Shown: positions 42,228-50,945 of the stretch, in pieces | How the letters are laid out: every line of letters starts with the position of its first letter | Position numbering within the stretch: position 1 is the stretch's first letter | DNA from: an uncultured bacterium | GTDB lineage: Bacteria > Actinomycetota > Coriobacteriia > Coriobacteriales > Coriobacteriaceae | Length of the DNA: 64,000 nucleotides | Reading direction: 5' to 3' | Assembly: GCA_905214425.1 (NCBI GenBank) | Contig: CAJMLY010000005.1 | Span: 1 to 64,000 of the forward strand | The notes under the pieces: generated by a model | The model's database searches: none | The model's input: the letters and a program-made list of their open reading frames with translations, nothing else | What the model was told of the DNA's origin: nothing | Position numbers and translations under genes: made by a program

Positions 42228-45041
42228 TTACCCCGTGTTCTGCAAACCTGCCGAGACGCCGGTCACAGTCGAAAGAATCAGGCTCATGTACTCGGCCTTC
42301 TTCTCCTCGGCCATCTCGTCCTGGTTCATACGCACCTCGCGAAGGGCGCGGACCTGAGCGATGGACAGGGCGTCGACATAGGGGTTACGCACGCGGACGG
42401 CGCAACCGAGCACGCGGCGGCGCTGCAGCGGCCACTCGTCACCGACGATGGCAAGGACCCACTTACGCGTGAGCTGCATCTCGGTAAAGACCTTCTCGGA
42501 CAGATCCTGACGATCGCCCAGGTGCAGATACATCTTGGCGATGCGCTGATCGGTCTTAGCGATCGACATCTCGATGTTGTCGATAAAGGTGCGGAAGAAC
42601 GGCCACTCCTGGTAGGCAGCCTTGAGCTGGTCAAGATCGCCAAGCTGCTCGCAGGCGGTGCCCAGGCCGTACCAAGCGGCAAGGTTAATGCGCGCCTGGC
42701 TCCAGCTGAAGATCCACGGAATGGTACGCAGGTCATCGAGCGACTTGGCGCCCAGGCCGCGCTTGGCGGGACGCGAGCCGATCGGCAGCAGACCGACCTC
42801 GGTCAGCGGCGTCACGGTCGAGAACCATGGCGTAAAGTCCTCGGTGTTCAGCAGGTCCAGATAGCGCTCGTGGCTTGCGGTGTTGAGCTTCTCGGCCATA
42901 TCCCAGAACTTCTGCGTGGTCTCGGTGTTGGTCTTCTCGACACTCGGGGCCGACTGCAAAAGCGTTGCGGCGGCAACGGACTCAACATGGCGCTGAGCCA
43001 GCGTGCGGTTGCCATAACGGGCAAAGATGACCTCGCCCTGCTCGGTGAGCTTAAAGAAGCAGTTGACCGAACCCTTGGGCTGCGCCAGCACGGCCTTGTT
43101 GGCCGGGCCGCCGCCACGGCCCACGGCACCGCCGCGACCGTGCATGAGCACCAGGTCGATATCGTTCTTCTCGGCCCACTTGGCGATGCGCTCCTGCGCG
43201 GAGTGCAGTGCGAGCATGGCCGTGGTAGGACCGGCATCCTTAGAGGAGTCGGAATAGCCCAGCATGACCTCCATGCGGCGGTTGGTCTGGGCAAGGCGCT
43301 TCTGCACCACGGGCAGCGTAAGCATCTGGTCGAGCACGTCGACGCAGCCCTCGAGGTCCTCGAGCTGCTCGAACAGCGGGATCACGTCGAGCTCGGGAAC
43401 GTCCTCCTCGTGTGCGAAGGACAGGTGGGCCAGCTCAAAGACGTCGGCCACATGCTGGGCGCTCTTGGTGAACGAGATGATGTAGCGGTGCGCCATCTTC
43501 TTGCCGTAGCGCTTTTGGATGGAGCCGATAGCGCGGAAGGTATCGATGACCTCGCGCGTCATGGGCTGCAGATCGCCATGGATACCGTTCTCGTGGATAT
43601 CCTTGAGGGCGCGGGCGTGCACCACGGAGTGCTGACGGAACTCCATCTCGACCATGTGGAAGCCGAAGGACTCAACCTGCCAGATGATGGTCTGGACCGG
43701 GCCGTAGGCAGCACGGACGGCACCGCAGGCAGCCAGCGAGCGCTGGACGACGCGCAAGTCCTCCAGGAACTCATCGGCGCTGTGGTACATGGTGTCGGTG
43801 ATACGGCGCACGGTGGCGTTCAGACGGTCGGCCATGACGAGCATGACGGCGCGATGCGGCTCGTGCTCGGAAATCAGCTCGGCGCGGGCCGTGTACCGAG
43901 GGCTCATCTCGACCTGATGGTTCCACAGGTTGATGAGCTCGGCAGAAGGCTTGCTGTAGGTGGCCTCGAGCGTGAGGTTGCGGCCGATACGGCGGCACTT
44001 GTCCTCGAGCTTGAGCACCATGTGGGTGAAGTACTTGGCGGCGACCTCACGGCTCACCTTGGCGGTGACGTTGGGGTTACCGTCGCGGTCGGAACCGATC
44101 CAGCTGCCAGGATGGAAGAACGCCGGGCACAGCGGCGGCACGGTACCGGCCTTGTCGCCCAGCACCCAGTCGTCAAAGCGACGATAGATGACGGGGATGA
44201 CGTCGAACAGCGTGTTATCGAAGATGTCGATGATGGTATCGGCTTCCTCGACCGGCGTGGGCTTCTTGAGCGCGATGGGGCTCGTACGCACCAGGGCGTC
44301 GATCTCCTGCAGCATATGGCGCTCGTTCTCCACCAAGTCGGAGCCGCCCAGACGCGGACGCTCCTCCAGCAGGTTGGAGATACGGCGAATCTTGCCCTCG
44401 ACGGCCTTGCGACGGGCCTCGGTGGGATGCGCGGTAAAGACGGGATGGAACTCAAGCTTGCCGAGCAGCTCGTTGGCGCCCTCGACGCCCAGCTCATTCA
44501 CCAGTTGGTGATAGGCGACGGTGAGCTCGTTGGCGGGATCGACCTCGGTATCGGTCGACGCACCGGCCTCGCGCTCGCGCAGCTGCGCCACGCGGTAGTT
44601 CTCCTCCGACAGGTTTGCCAGGTGGAAGAAGCTCGTAAAGGCGCGAACGATAACCTGCTGTTTATCGAGCGGCAGGCTGTCGATCAGATCGACGACTTCA
44701 CGAAATGCCACGGCGGTGGGCTCGTCGGCGGTAGGCACGCCCTGCTCGTCGACGGCCTCGTCAGCGGCACGGCTACCGGGGTTGCCGGCATTGGCCACAA
44801 TCTCGGCCGACAGAATCTTGTCGAACAGGTCCGCGATCTCAGGATCATACTCGCTAAGCACACGACGCTCCAGGCGCAGGAACAACGCCAGATTGTCGCG
44901 CAGCTCCTCGGGGATCTCGATCTCGGCGAGACGCTCCCTGGACTCGGCATTCGAGCCGATTCGGTTAACGAGGCGGTTGACCACGGCAGCGACGCGCGCC
45001 GCGGCTTCGGGTACAGACTGGTTGCTTAGGTTCTCAGCCAC
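42228..45041 (-). CDS. ppc: Phosphoenolpyruvate carboxylase
   Basis: About 937 residues. Conserved blocks: HPTEARRKAV, SDRDGNPNVTAKVS, GYSDSSKDAG and HGRGGAVGRGGGP (catalytic Arg/Gly loop), ending QNTG. It fixes bicarbonate on PEP to make oxaloacetate, an anaplerotic route. GTG at 45041 has GGGAGG four bases upstream; an ATG at 45053 sits too close to its ribosome site. Confidence 0.95.
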   Translation of the reverse strand: MAENLSNQSVPEAAARVAAVVNRLVNRIGSNAESRERLAEIEIPEELRDNLALFLRLERRVLSEYDPEIADLFDKILSAEIVANAGNPGSRAADEAVDEQGVPTADEPTAVAFREVVDLIDSLPLDKQQVIVRAFTSFFHLANLSEENYRVAQLREREAGASTDTEVDPANELTVAYHQLVNELGVEGANELLGKLEFHPVFTAHPTEARRKAVEGKIRRISNLLEERPRLGGSDLVENERHMLQEIDALVRTSPIALKKPTPVEEADTIIDIFDNTLFDVIPVIYRRFDDWVLGDKAGTVPPLCPAFFHPGSWIGSDRDGNPNVTAKVSREVAAKYFTHMVLKLEDKCRRIGRNLTLEATYSKPSAELINLWNHQVEMSPRYTARAELISEHEPHRAVMLVMADRLNATVRRITDTMYHSADEFLEDLRVVQRSLAACGAVRAAYGPVQTIIWQVESFGFHMVEMEFRQHSVVHARALKDIHENGIHGDLQPMTREVIDTFRAIGSIQKRYGKKMAHRYIISFTKSAQHVADVFELAHLSFAHEEDVPELDVIPLFEQLEDLEGCVDVLDQMLTLPVVQKRLAQTNRRMEVMLGYSDSSKDAGPTTAMLALHSAQERIAKWAEKNDIDLVLMHGRGGAVGRGGGPANKAVLAQPKGSVNCFFKLTEQGEVIFARYGNRTLAQRHVESVAAATLLQSAPSVEKTNTETTQKFWDMAEKLNTASHERYLDLLNTEDFTPWFSTVTPLTEVGLLPIGSRPAKRGLGAKSLDDLRTIPWIFSWSQARINLAAWYGLGTACEQLGDLDQLKAAYQEWPFFRTFIDNIEMSIAKTDQRIAKMYLHLGDRQDLSEKVFTEMQLTRKWVLAIVGDEWPLQRRRVLGCAVRVRNPYVDALSIAQVRALREVRMNQDEMAEEKKAEYMSLILSTVTGVSAGLQNTG

Positions 45042-45206
45042 GTTTCCTCCCATTCCTCCTTCTATGCACGTAACATGCGGTATTCATTATAGGCGCTTGA
45101 GAAATACTTTCGACACTGATTGCGCTTTACCACACAAAAGTATTTTCTGCATTGCAAGGGTTTTTGCTCTAAATGGTCGTATTTCTCGGTAGACGGCATA
45201 CACAAA

Positions 45207-45242
45207 CGGGGGCATTCCGCATAAATGCGAAACACCCCCGTA
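45207..45242 (-). terminator. Hairpin downstream of hisS (copy 3)
   Basis: ACGGGGG/CCCCCGT encloses CATTCCGCAT and ATGCGAAACA, a shorter version of the same internal-loop sequence found at 39144 and 42078. Positions 45054-45206 hold no gene. Confidence 0.6.
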
Positions 45243-45299
45243 ACAATCGCTCGCCGCAAGCGGGACGTGTTAGCGGACCCGCAGCTCAAAAATCATGCG

Positions 45300-46619
45300 C
45301 TACAGGCGCTCGCGAACCGCCTCGACGACGTTGGCCAGATCGGCAAGGACCTCTTCATGGCTCTCCATGTCGCGTACCTTGACCTTGCCGGCGGCAAGCT
45401 CGTCGCCGCCCAGGACCAGGATGAGCTTAGCGCCCACCTTGTCGGCCTGCTTAAACTGGGCCTTGAGCGAACGGCCCTGATAGTCGGCCTCGGTCACGAT
45501 GCCTGCGGCGCGAAGCTCCTGCGTGATGGCAAAGACGTTCTGGCGCAGTTCCTTGCCAGCGTTGGCGACATAGACGCACGGGGCCTCATCGGCACCCAGA
45601 TCGCTGCCAAAGGCCTGCAGGGCCAGCAGGGCGCGCTCAAAACCGACAGCAAAGCCGACGCCCGCCGTGGGCTTGCCACCCTCGAGCTCGACCAGGCCGT
45701 CATAGCGGCCGCCGCCGCCGATGGAGCCGACGCCGGCGCCAGGGGCCTCGACCTCAAAGACGGTACGGGTGTAGTAGTCCAGACCACGCACCAGGGTGGG
45801 ATCCTCGACATACTCGATACCGGCGGCATCCAGATAGCGCTTGACCTGCTCGTAGTGCTCGCGGCACTCGTCGCACAGGTTGTCGCCCATCAGCGGCGCG
45901 TCGGCCATGATCTCGCGGCAGTGGTCGTTCTTGCAGTCGAAGGCACGCAGCGGGTTGAGCTCGGCGCGCTCGCGGCACTCATCGCACATCTCGCCTGCGT
46001 GATCGAGGATGAACTGCTTAACCTGCTCGCGGTAAGCCGGACGGCACTGGGCGTCACCCATCGAGTTGATGAGCAGACGAAGCTTGGAAAGATCGAAGCC
46101 CAGGCGCTTGTAGAACTCCATGAGCATGATGATGCACTCGGCGTCTGCCGCCGGATCGGGAGCGCCGAGCCACTCGATGCCCACCTGGTGGAACTGGCGC
46201 AGGCGGCCCTTCTGGGGACGCTCGCCGCGGAACATGGCCTCGGCGTAGTACGCCTTAAACGGCGTGGAGCCCTGGGGCACCAGATTGTTCTCGACGACGG
46301 CGCGCACCACGCCGGCCGTGCCCTCGGGGCGAAGTGCCAAGCGCTGCTTGGGCTTGAGTTTGGTGTCAGTGCCCTCGGTAAAGACGCGCTCCAGGTTGGC
46401 ACCGCTGAACACACGGAACATTTCCTTGCGCACGACGTCGGTCGACTGGCCGATGCCGTGGACAAACACATCTACCTGCTCGATCGCGGGCGTCTCGATG
46501 GGTTTAAAACCAAACGGCTCGAACACGCCGGCCGCAATCTGCTGCATCTTTTGCCAGGCGCGCATCTCGGCGCCGATAAGGTCGCGGGTTCCCTCCGCCT
46601 TCTGTGCCTGCATGGGCAA
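45300..46619 (-). CDS. hisS: Histidyl-tRNA synthetase
   Basis: 439 residues, class II. Motif 2 FRGERPQKGRLRQFHQ and His-specific loops LVRGLDYYTRTVFE and GGGRYDGL. An insertion holds several Cys (CDECRER, CKNDHC, CDEC), which may bind a metal as in some actinobacterial forms. The gene follows the triple-hairpin gap. Confidence 0.95.
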   Translation of the reverse strand: MPMQAQKAEGTRDLIGAEMRAWQKMQQIAAGVFEPFGFKPIETPAIEQVDVFVHGIGQSTDVVRKEMFRVFSGANLERVFTEGTDTKLKPKQRLALRPEGTAGVVRAVVENNLVPQGSTPFKAYYAEAMFRGERPQKGRLRQFHQVGIEWLGAPDPAADAECIIMLMEFYKRLGFDLSKLRLLINSMGDAQCRPAYREQVKQFILDHAGEMCDECRERAELNPLRAFDCKNDHCREIMADAPLMGDNLCDECREHYEQVKRYLDAAGIEYVEDPTLVRGLDYYTRTVFEVEAPGAGVGSIGGGGRYDGLVELEGGKPTAGVGFAVGFERALLALQAFGSDLGADEAPCVYVANAGKELRQNVFAITQELRAAGIVTEADYQGRSLKAQFKQADKVGAKLILVLGGDELAAGKVKVRDMESHEEVLADLANVVEAVRERL

Positions 46620-46677
46620 ACACCTTTCTTTTGTATCGCGTCATAGGTAACGGTCATTATACGGCACAAACACATAC

Positions 46678-46880
46678 AGCGGCGGCGCGTCTGACCGAAC
46701 GAGGGTATGGGGACTCGTTCGGCCAGACGCGCCGCCGCTGTTTGTAATCCCTTTTCCTCCGTCCCCTTCGGATCACGTAATCCCTTGGGGACGGAGGAAA
46801 AGGGATCATTTCGTAGGCTCGTGGCCGCCTTGGAAACCGAATGATGGTACGAGCATCCATTCGGCTTCCAAGGCGGCCAC
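46678..46880. repeat. Three consecutive long hairpins
   Basis: Hairpin 1: 46678-46704 with 46714-46740, 27 bp, one mismatch. Hairpin 2: 46747-46766 with 46787-46806, 20 bp perfect. Hairpin 3: 46821-46843 with 46858-46880, 23 bp, one mismatch. They fill the 298-bp gap between hisS and the OFA transporter gene. No gene is seen here. Confidence 0.75.
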
Positions 46881-46917
46881 GGACAGAACGGGGCGAACAG
46901 AAAAGAGCGACGGACGT

Positions 46918-48222
46918 CTACTCCCCCGCCACGCTCGCGCGCAGCTTGGCGGCGATGGGCTCGGATGCCAGCAGGAACACGAGCATGACCACGGAGCACG
47001 CCAGGCACACAATCCAGGTGCTTGCAAAGGAGCCCGTGGCGTCGAACAGCACGCCCGAGACGATGGCGCCCACGGTGCCGCCGACCATCTCGAGCGAGGT
47101 GATGGTACCCGTGACCTTGCCGAGGTCGGCCATGCCAAACTGCTTGGACGCGGCGATGGTAGGCGTGATGGTGCCCATGCACGTTCCGATACCAAAGCTC
47201 ACAGCGGCGACAATAGGACCGAGGTCCGTCGTCGGGAAGCACAGCGCCACGCAGGCGATAATGCACGCAACGGAGCCAAGGATATTGCCAAAGCGCAGGC
47301 CAAAGCGGTCGTAGATCGCACCGAGCGAAATCTTGGCGACAACGACGGTGACCATATAGGCCGAAAGCACGGTACCTGCCCACATGGGATCATGACCGCC
47401 CGTGACGATCTTGGCGCCGTTGACGGTAACGCTCGTCATGTTGGTGACCTGGTTGGGCAAGATGGCGCCGTTAACGAGACCCATAAAGAGGAAGGCAACG
47501 ACGAGCAGCCAAAACGCCGGGCTCTTCTTGATACGAGACCAGCCGACGCTAACCTCGGGCGCCGTGTGCTCGTCCTTGTCGCCAGCCGTCGAGACGGACG
47601 GATCGCCCGGGTTCTCGCCGAGCGGCTTAAGGCCGATCTCGGAAGGCTTGGTGCGGAAGGAGTAGGCCGTGATGGGCAGTGCCGCCACCATGCAGACGGC
47701 AGCGAGTACCAGGAACGCAGAGCGCCAGCCCACACTCACGATAAGCGAGCTCACGATCGGCGAGAGAATGGCTCCGCCAAAGCCCGAACCCGAAAGTGCG
47801 ATGGAAATGGCAAGGCCGCGTTTGGCGGTAAACCAGTTGGCGGTCACCAGGCTAATGAGCAGACGGGTCGAGGCCACAGCGAAGCAGCCCGAAACGGCAA
47901 AGAGCACATAGACCTGCCAAAGCTCACCCACAAAGCTCATGCCCGCGAGTACCGCCGAGGTAGCGATAACGGTGAGCGAGCCCAATACGCGGCCACTCAC
48001 CTTATCGGCAACATGACCGATAACGAGCGAACCCACGACACTCACCACGGTGGAGATGGCATTGGAGATGTTGTACTGCGCAAGGGAAATGCCCAGGTCG
48101 CTGACGATCAGCGGTTGGAACAGGCTCATGCAGTTGACGAAAATCGTGTAGCACGTGGCCATGATCACGAAGCCGGAGGTCACCACGAGCCAGCCGGGGA
48201 AGAACTTACGTTGCTGGGACAT
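46918..48222 (-). CDS. OFA-type major facilitator transporter
   Basis: 434 residues, 12 membrane segments in two halves around a hydrophilic loop (about 200-235). TM1 PGWLVVTSGFVIM and the GTCMGTITPTIAA region are like oxalate/formate-antiporter-family carriers. Substrates of this family are monocarboxylates or dicarboxylates. No neighbour defines its cargo. Confidence 0.8.
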   Translation of the reverse strand: MSQQRKFFPGWLVVTSGFVIMATCYTIFVNCMSLFQPLIVSDLGISLAQYNISNAISTVVSVVGSLVIGHVADKVSGRVLGSLTVIATSAVLAGMSFVGELWQVYVLFAVSGCFAVASTRLLISLVTANWFTAKRGLAISIALSGSGFGGAILSPIVSSLIVSVGWRSAFLVLAAVCMVAALPITAYSFRTKPSEIGLKPLGENPGDPSVSTAGDKDEHTAPEVSVGWSRIKKSPAFWLLVVAFLFMGLVNGAILPNQVTNMTSVTVNGAKIVTGGHDPMWAGTVLSAYMVTVVVAKISLGAIYDRFGLRFGNILGSVACIIACVALCFPTTDLGPIVAAVSFGIGTCMGTITPTIAASKQFGMADLGKVTGTITSLEMVGGTVGAIVSGVLFDATGSFASTWIVCLACSVVMLVFLLASEPIAAKLRASVAGE

Positions 48223-48252
48223 ACTGCTCCTTATTTAACAAACGAATAGCCG

Positions 48253-48352
48253 GCGCCGGGCGCCGGTAGTGCCCAAGATTGCCTTGAAAGACAAGGGCAT
48301 AGGCCTTACGGCCATGCCCGCAGGCTTGAAAGGCAAGGTTGGGTGCTACCGG
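48253..48352 (-). terminator. Nested hairpin between the M20 and OFA genes
   Basis: Outer arms around CCGGTAG/CTACCGG and GCCCAA/TTGGG, middle TTGCCTT/AAGGCAA, inner GGGCATAGGCC/GGCCATGCCC. The right end includes the stop codon of the M20 gene. CTTGAAAG occurs on both sides of the inner stem. Confidence 0.65.
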
Positions 48353-49644
48353 TGGTCGGCGATATAGCCCAAAGCGACGGCGGTATAGGCCGCGGCGCCG
48401 AGAGGAAGCTCGGCATCGTTAAAACGTGCCTTGGGATGGTGCTGGGCAAAGTGTTCGTCCGTGTCGGTTACGGCCGCGCCCACGGTAAAGTACGCACTCG
48501 GAATCTCGCTCGAGATAAGCGCGAAATCCTCACTCGCCATGGCATGGAAAAGCGGCAAGAAAGCCGCCTTGGGCAGCACTGCGCCCACGTAGCCAAGCGA
48601 CGCCTGAGTCATATCGCTGTCGAGTACAAGCGGCGGAACATCCGAAAGCGTCTCGATGGTCGCCGGCGTACGATATGTTGTGGCAACACCGTTAACGACC
48701 TCCGCGATGCGGGTCTTGAGGTGCTCCATGAGCTCAACATCAAAGCCGCGCAGCGTTCCCTCGAGCACGCAGGTGTCGGGGATGACGTTGGCCGCCAGGC
48801 CGCCAGCGAACTTACCAACGGTAAGTGCGACTTCCTTGACCGCCGGCACCTCACGGGAGATAAGCTCCTGGAGCGCCAGGTGCACATGGACGCCGGCCGT
48901 GATGGGGTCGATGCAAATCTCGGGGCTGGAACCGTGGCCACCCTTGCCCTGGAGCGTGATGCGGAAACCGTACACGCCCGAAAGCGCCGGGCTCCCATAG
49001 AGCACCAGGCCAAGCGGCGACTGGCTGTTGACATGCATGGCAAAGGCCGCCTGAGGGCGCGGGTTCTGCAGCAGGCCGTCGGCGATGGCTGCGCGTGCCC
49101 CCTCAAAGGTCTCCTCGCCCGGCTGGAACAGCAGTTTGACGGTGGCATTGGCGTCGACGAGCTCGGCCTCGCGAGCTTTGAGCAGGCGCGCCGCACCAAG
49201 CAGCGCCGTCGCGTGCATATCGTGACCGCAAGCATGCATGCAGCCATTGGTGGATGCAAAGGGCTCGCCAGATTCCTCGACAACGGGCAGGGCATCCATG
49301 TCGCCACGCAGCATAACGACCGTGCCGGCCTGCTCGTCCTTGCACGTGCCATTGCCCTGAGCGGCCGCGGCCGCACCGGCACCGATCAGGCCAACGACGC
49401 AGGAACCGTCGACTAGCGTGGTATGGGGGATGTCCATCTCGTCCAGACGTGCCCGGATATAGGCAGACGTCTGCGGAAGATTGTTACCGAGCTCAGGCAT
49501 CTGGTGTAGATCGTGTCGCCACGCAGCGAGCTCGTCTGCAAAAGCCTGAGCTTCTGCGACAAGACCGTCACCGATAGCGGTCTGCGCCGCTGTGGTAGCC
49601 TGAGGCGCTGGTTGCGGTTGAAAATCGGACAGAGCTGGTGCCAT
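48346..49644 (-). CDS. M20-family amidohydrolase/aminoacylase
   Basis: 432 residues. Metal motifs MLRGDMDALP, HACGHDMH and QPGEETFEGA, and dimerisation-domain KGGHGS. Peptidase family M20D enzymes cleave N-acyl or aryl amides, for example N-acetyl-amino acids or hippurate. ATG MAPALSD has GGAGGG before it; the much longer upstream frame is not supported. Confidence 0.87.
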   Translation of the reverse strand: MAPALSDFQPQPAPQATTAAQTAIGDGLVAEAQAFADELAAWRHDLHQMPELGNNLPQTSAYIRARLDEMDIPHTTLVDGSCVVGLIGAGAAAAAQGNGTCKDEQAGTVVMLRGDMDALPVVEESGEPFASTNGCMHACGHDMHATALLGAARLLKAREAELVDANATVKLLFQPGEETFEGARAAIADGLLQNPRPQAAFAMHVNSQSPLGLVLYGSPALSGVYGFRITLQGKGGHGSSPEICIDPITAGVHVHLALQELISREVPAVKEVALTVGKFAGGLAANVIPDTCVLEGTLRGFDVELMEHLKTRIAEVVNGVATTYRTPATIETLSDVPPLVLDSDMTQASLGYVGAVLPKAAFLPLFHAMASEDFALISSEIPSAYFTVGAAVTDTDEHFAQHHPKARFNDAELPLGAAAYTAVALGYIADHR

Positions 49645-49721
49645 AGATGCCCTCCAGTAACGTTTTTGCAGCACGCACTTTGATAGCGTAAAGTGCAAGG
49701 CACAACTGTAAGGGCATGACA

Positions 49722-49748
49722 TAAAAAATGCCGCCCTGGGAGGGCGGC
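49722..49748 (-). terminator. Terminator of the DMT transporter gene
   Basis: On the minus strand GCCGCCCT pairs with AGGGCGGC, then ATTTTTTAT. Confidence 0.85.
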
Positions 49749-49760
49749 GCAACAAATTGT

Positions 49761-50744
49761 TTACAATTGCGGGTGTGATTTTCGGCGCAAGAAATCGAAA
49801 TGCGTCTCGCTCAAAATAATCGACAGGAAGATGAGCGCGAAGCCGGCAAGCAGGCGCGAGGTGAGCGCCTCCCCCATCAACAGCACCGAGAACAGCACAC
49901 CCGAGGGCGACTCCATCGAAAGGAGCAGCGAGCCCGTCGAGGCCGGAACGTGCGCCAATCCAACGTTTTGGACGAGCAGGGCAACACACGTACAACCCAC
50001 CGAAAGAAAGACCATTACACCGATAAAATCCGGCGTCCATACAGACGAGGGCGCTTGGGTCTCGAACAACAGCGACGAGATCAGGCTTAGGACACCATTG
50101 CCCACAAACATCCAAAACGTGATGACGTTGATGTCCATCTTGCGTCCGTACTTGGCGGTCACCGCCATCTGGATGGCAAAGAAGACCGCGCCGCCCAGCG
50201 TAATGGCATCGCCGGCATTGAACTCGACGCTATCGAGCGCCACCAAGCCAATGCCCGCTAGGCACAGCAACGCGGCGCCCAAGTTGTAACGGGTAAGCTT
50301 TTCGCCGCTTAGGACGTAGCTCGCAAACGGAACCAAGATACAGTACGTGCCCGTCAAAAACGCGCTTTTGCCTGCCGTGGTCTGTGCCAGGCCGATCGTC
50401 TGCAAACCGTAGGCACCCCACATGAGCGCGCCCATGCCAAGCCCGACGATCAGGTTGCGGGCATTGAAATGAGCGATGATGCGCTTATGGAAAATGGCAA
50501 ACATAACCAGTGATGCCGGGAGAAAGCGAACGTAGACCAGCTCGAACACCGGAATGGTGTCGAGCGCGCCCTTCATAGTGGTAAAGGAGTAGCCCCAGAT
50601 GACCGCCACCGAAAGTAGCAGAACTTTCCAGAACAGCGGCGAGCGTGCGCCGGCACCCCGGGGAATACCGCCCGCGCCCAAATCCTCACGGGCCACAGGG
50701 CTATCAGGCATGTTTTCGATTTCGTTGGCAGCGTATTGGGCCAT
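49761..50744 (-). CDS. EamA/DMT-superfamily transporter
   Basis: 327 residues, ten membrane segments in two EamA repeats (first about 40-170, second about 190-320, each with GlyPro-containing ends such as SGEKLTRYN). Likely an amino acid or metabolite exporter. MAQYAANE has GAGGA upstream. Confidence 0.82.
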   Translation of the reverse strand: MAQYAANEIENMPDSPVAREDLGAGGIPRGAGARSPLFWKVLLLSVAVIWGYSFTTMKGALDTIPVFELVYVRFLPASLVMFAIFHKRIIAHFNARNLIVGLGMGALMWGAYGLQTIGLAQTTAGKSAFLTGTYCILVPFASYVLSGEKLTRYNLGAALLCLAGIGLVALDSVEFNAGDAITLGGAVFFAIQMAVTAKYGRKMDINVITFWMFVGNGVLSLISSLLFETQAPSSVWTPDFIGVMVFLSVGCTCVALLVQNVGLAHVPASTGSLLLSMESPSGVLFSVLLMGEALTSRLLAGFALIFLSIILSETHFDFLRRKSHPQL

Positions 50745-50814
50745 GGAACATCCTCGCACTCAATCTGGGCGTGGTGTCCGCACGCGTATGGCTGCGCGCC
50801 GCCTCATGGTCAAA

Positions 50815-50848
50815 TAAAAACAGGGCGCACCGGACCCCCGGCACGCCC
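50815..50848 (-). terminator. Terminator of the yhgE-like pair
   Basis: On the minus strand GGGCGTGCCGG pairs with CCGGTGCGCCC, then TGTTTTTATTTG, about 95 bp after the stop. Confidence 0.7.
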
Positions 50849-50945
50849 CGCTACTGTAGCAACAACCAAGCAGCTCGTGCAATTCACTACGCTAAAGCAT
50901 CGGGTTGGAAGACCTCGATGTTCCGACGGCGTTTACGTTGCTGTA

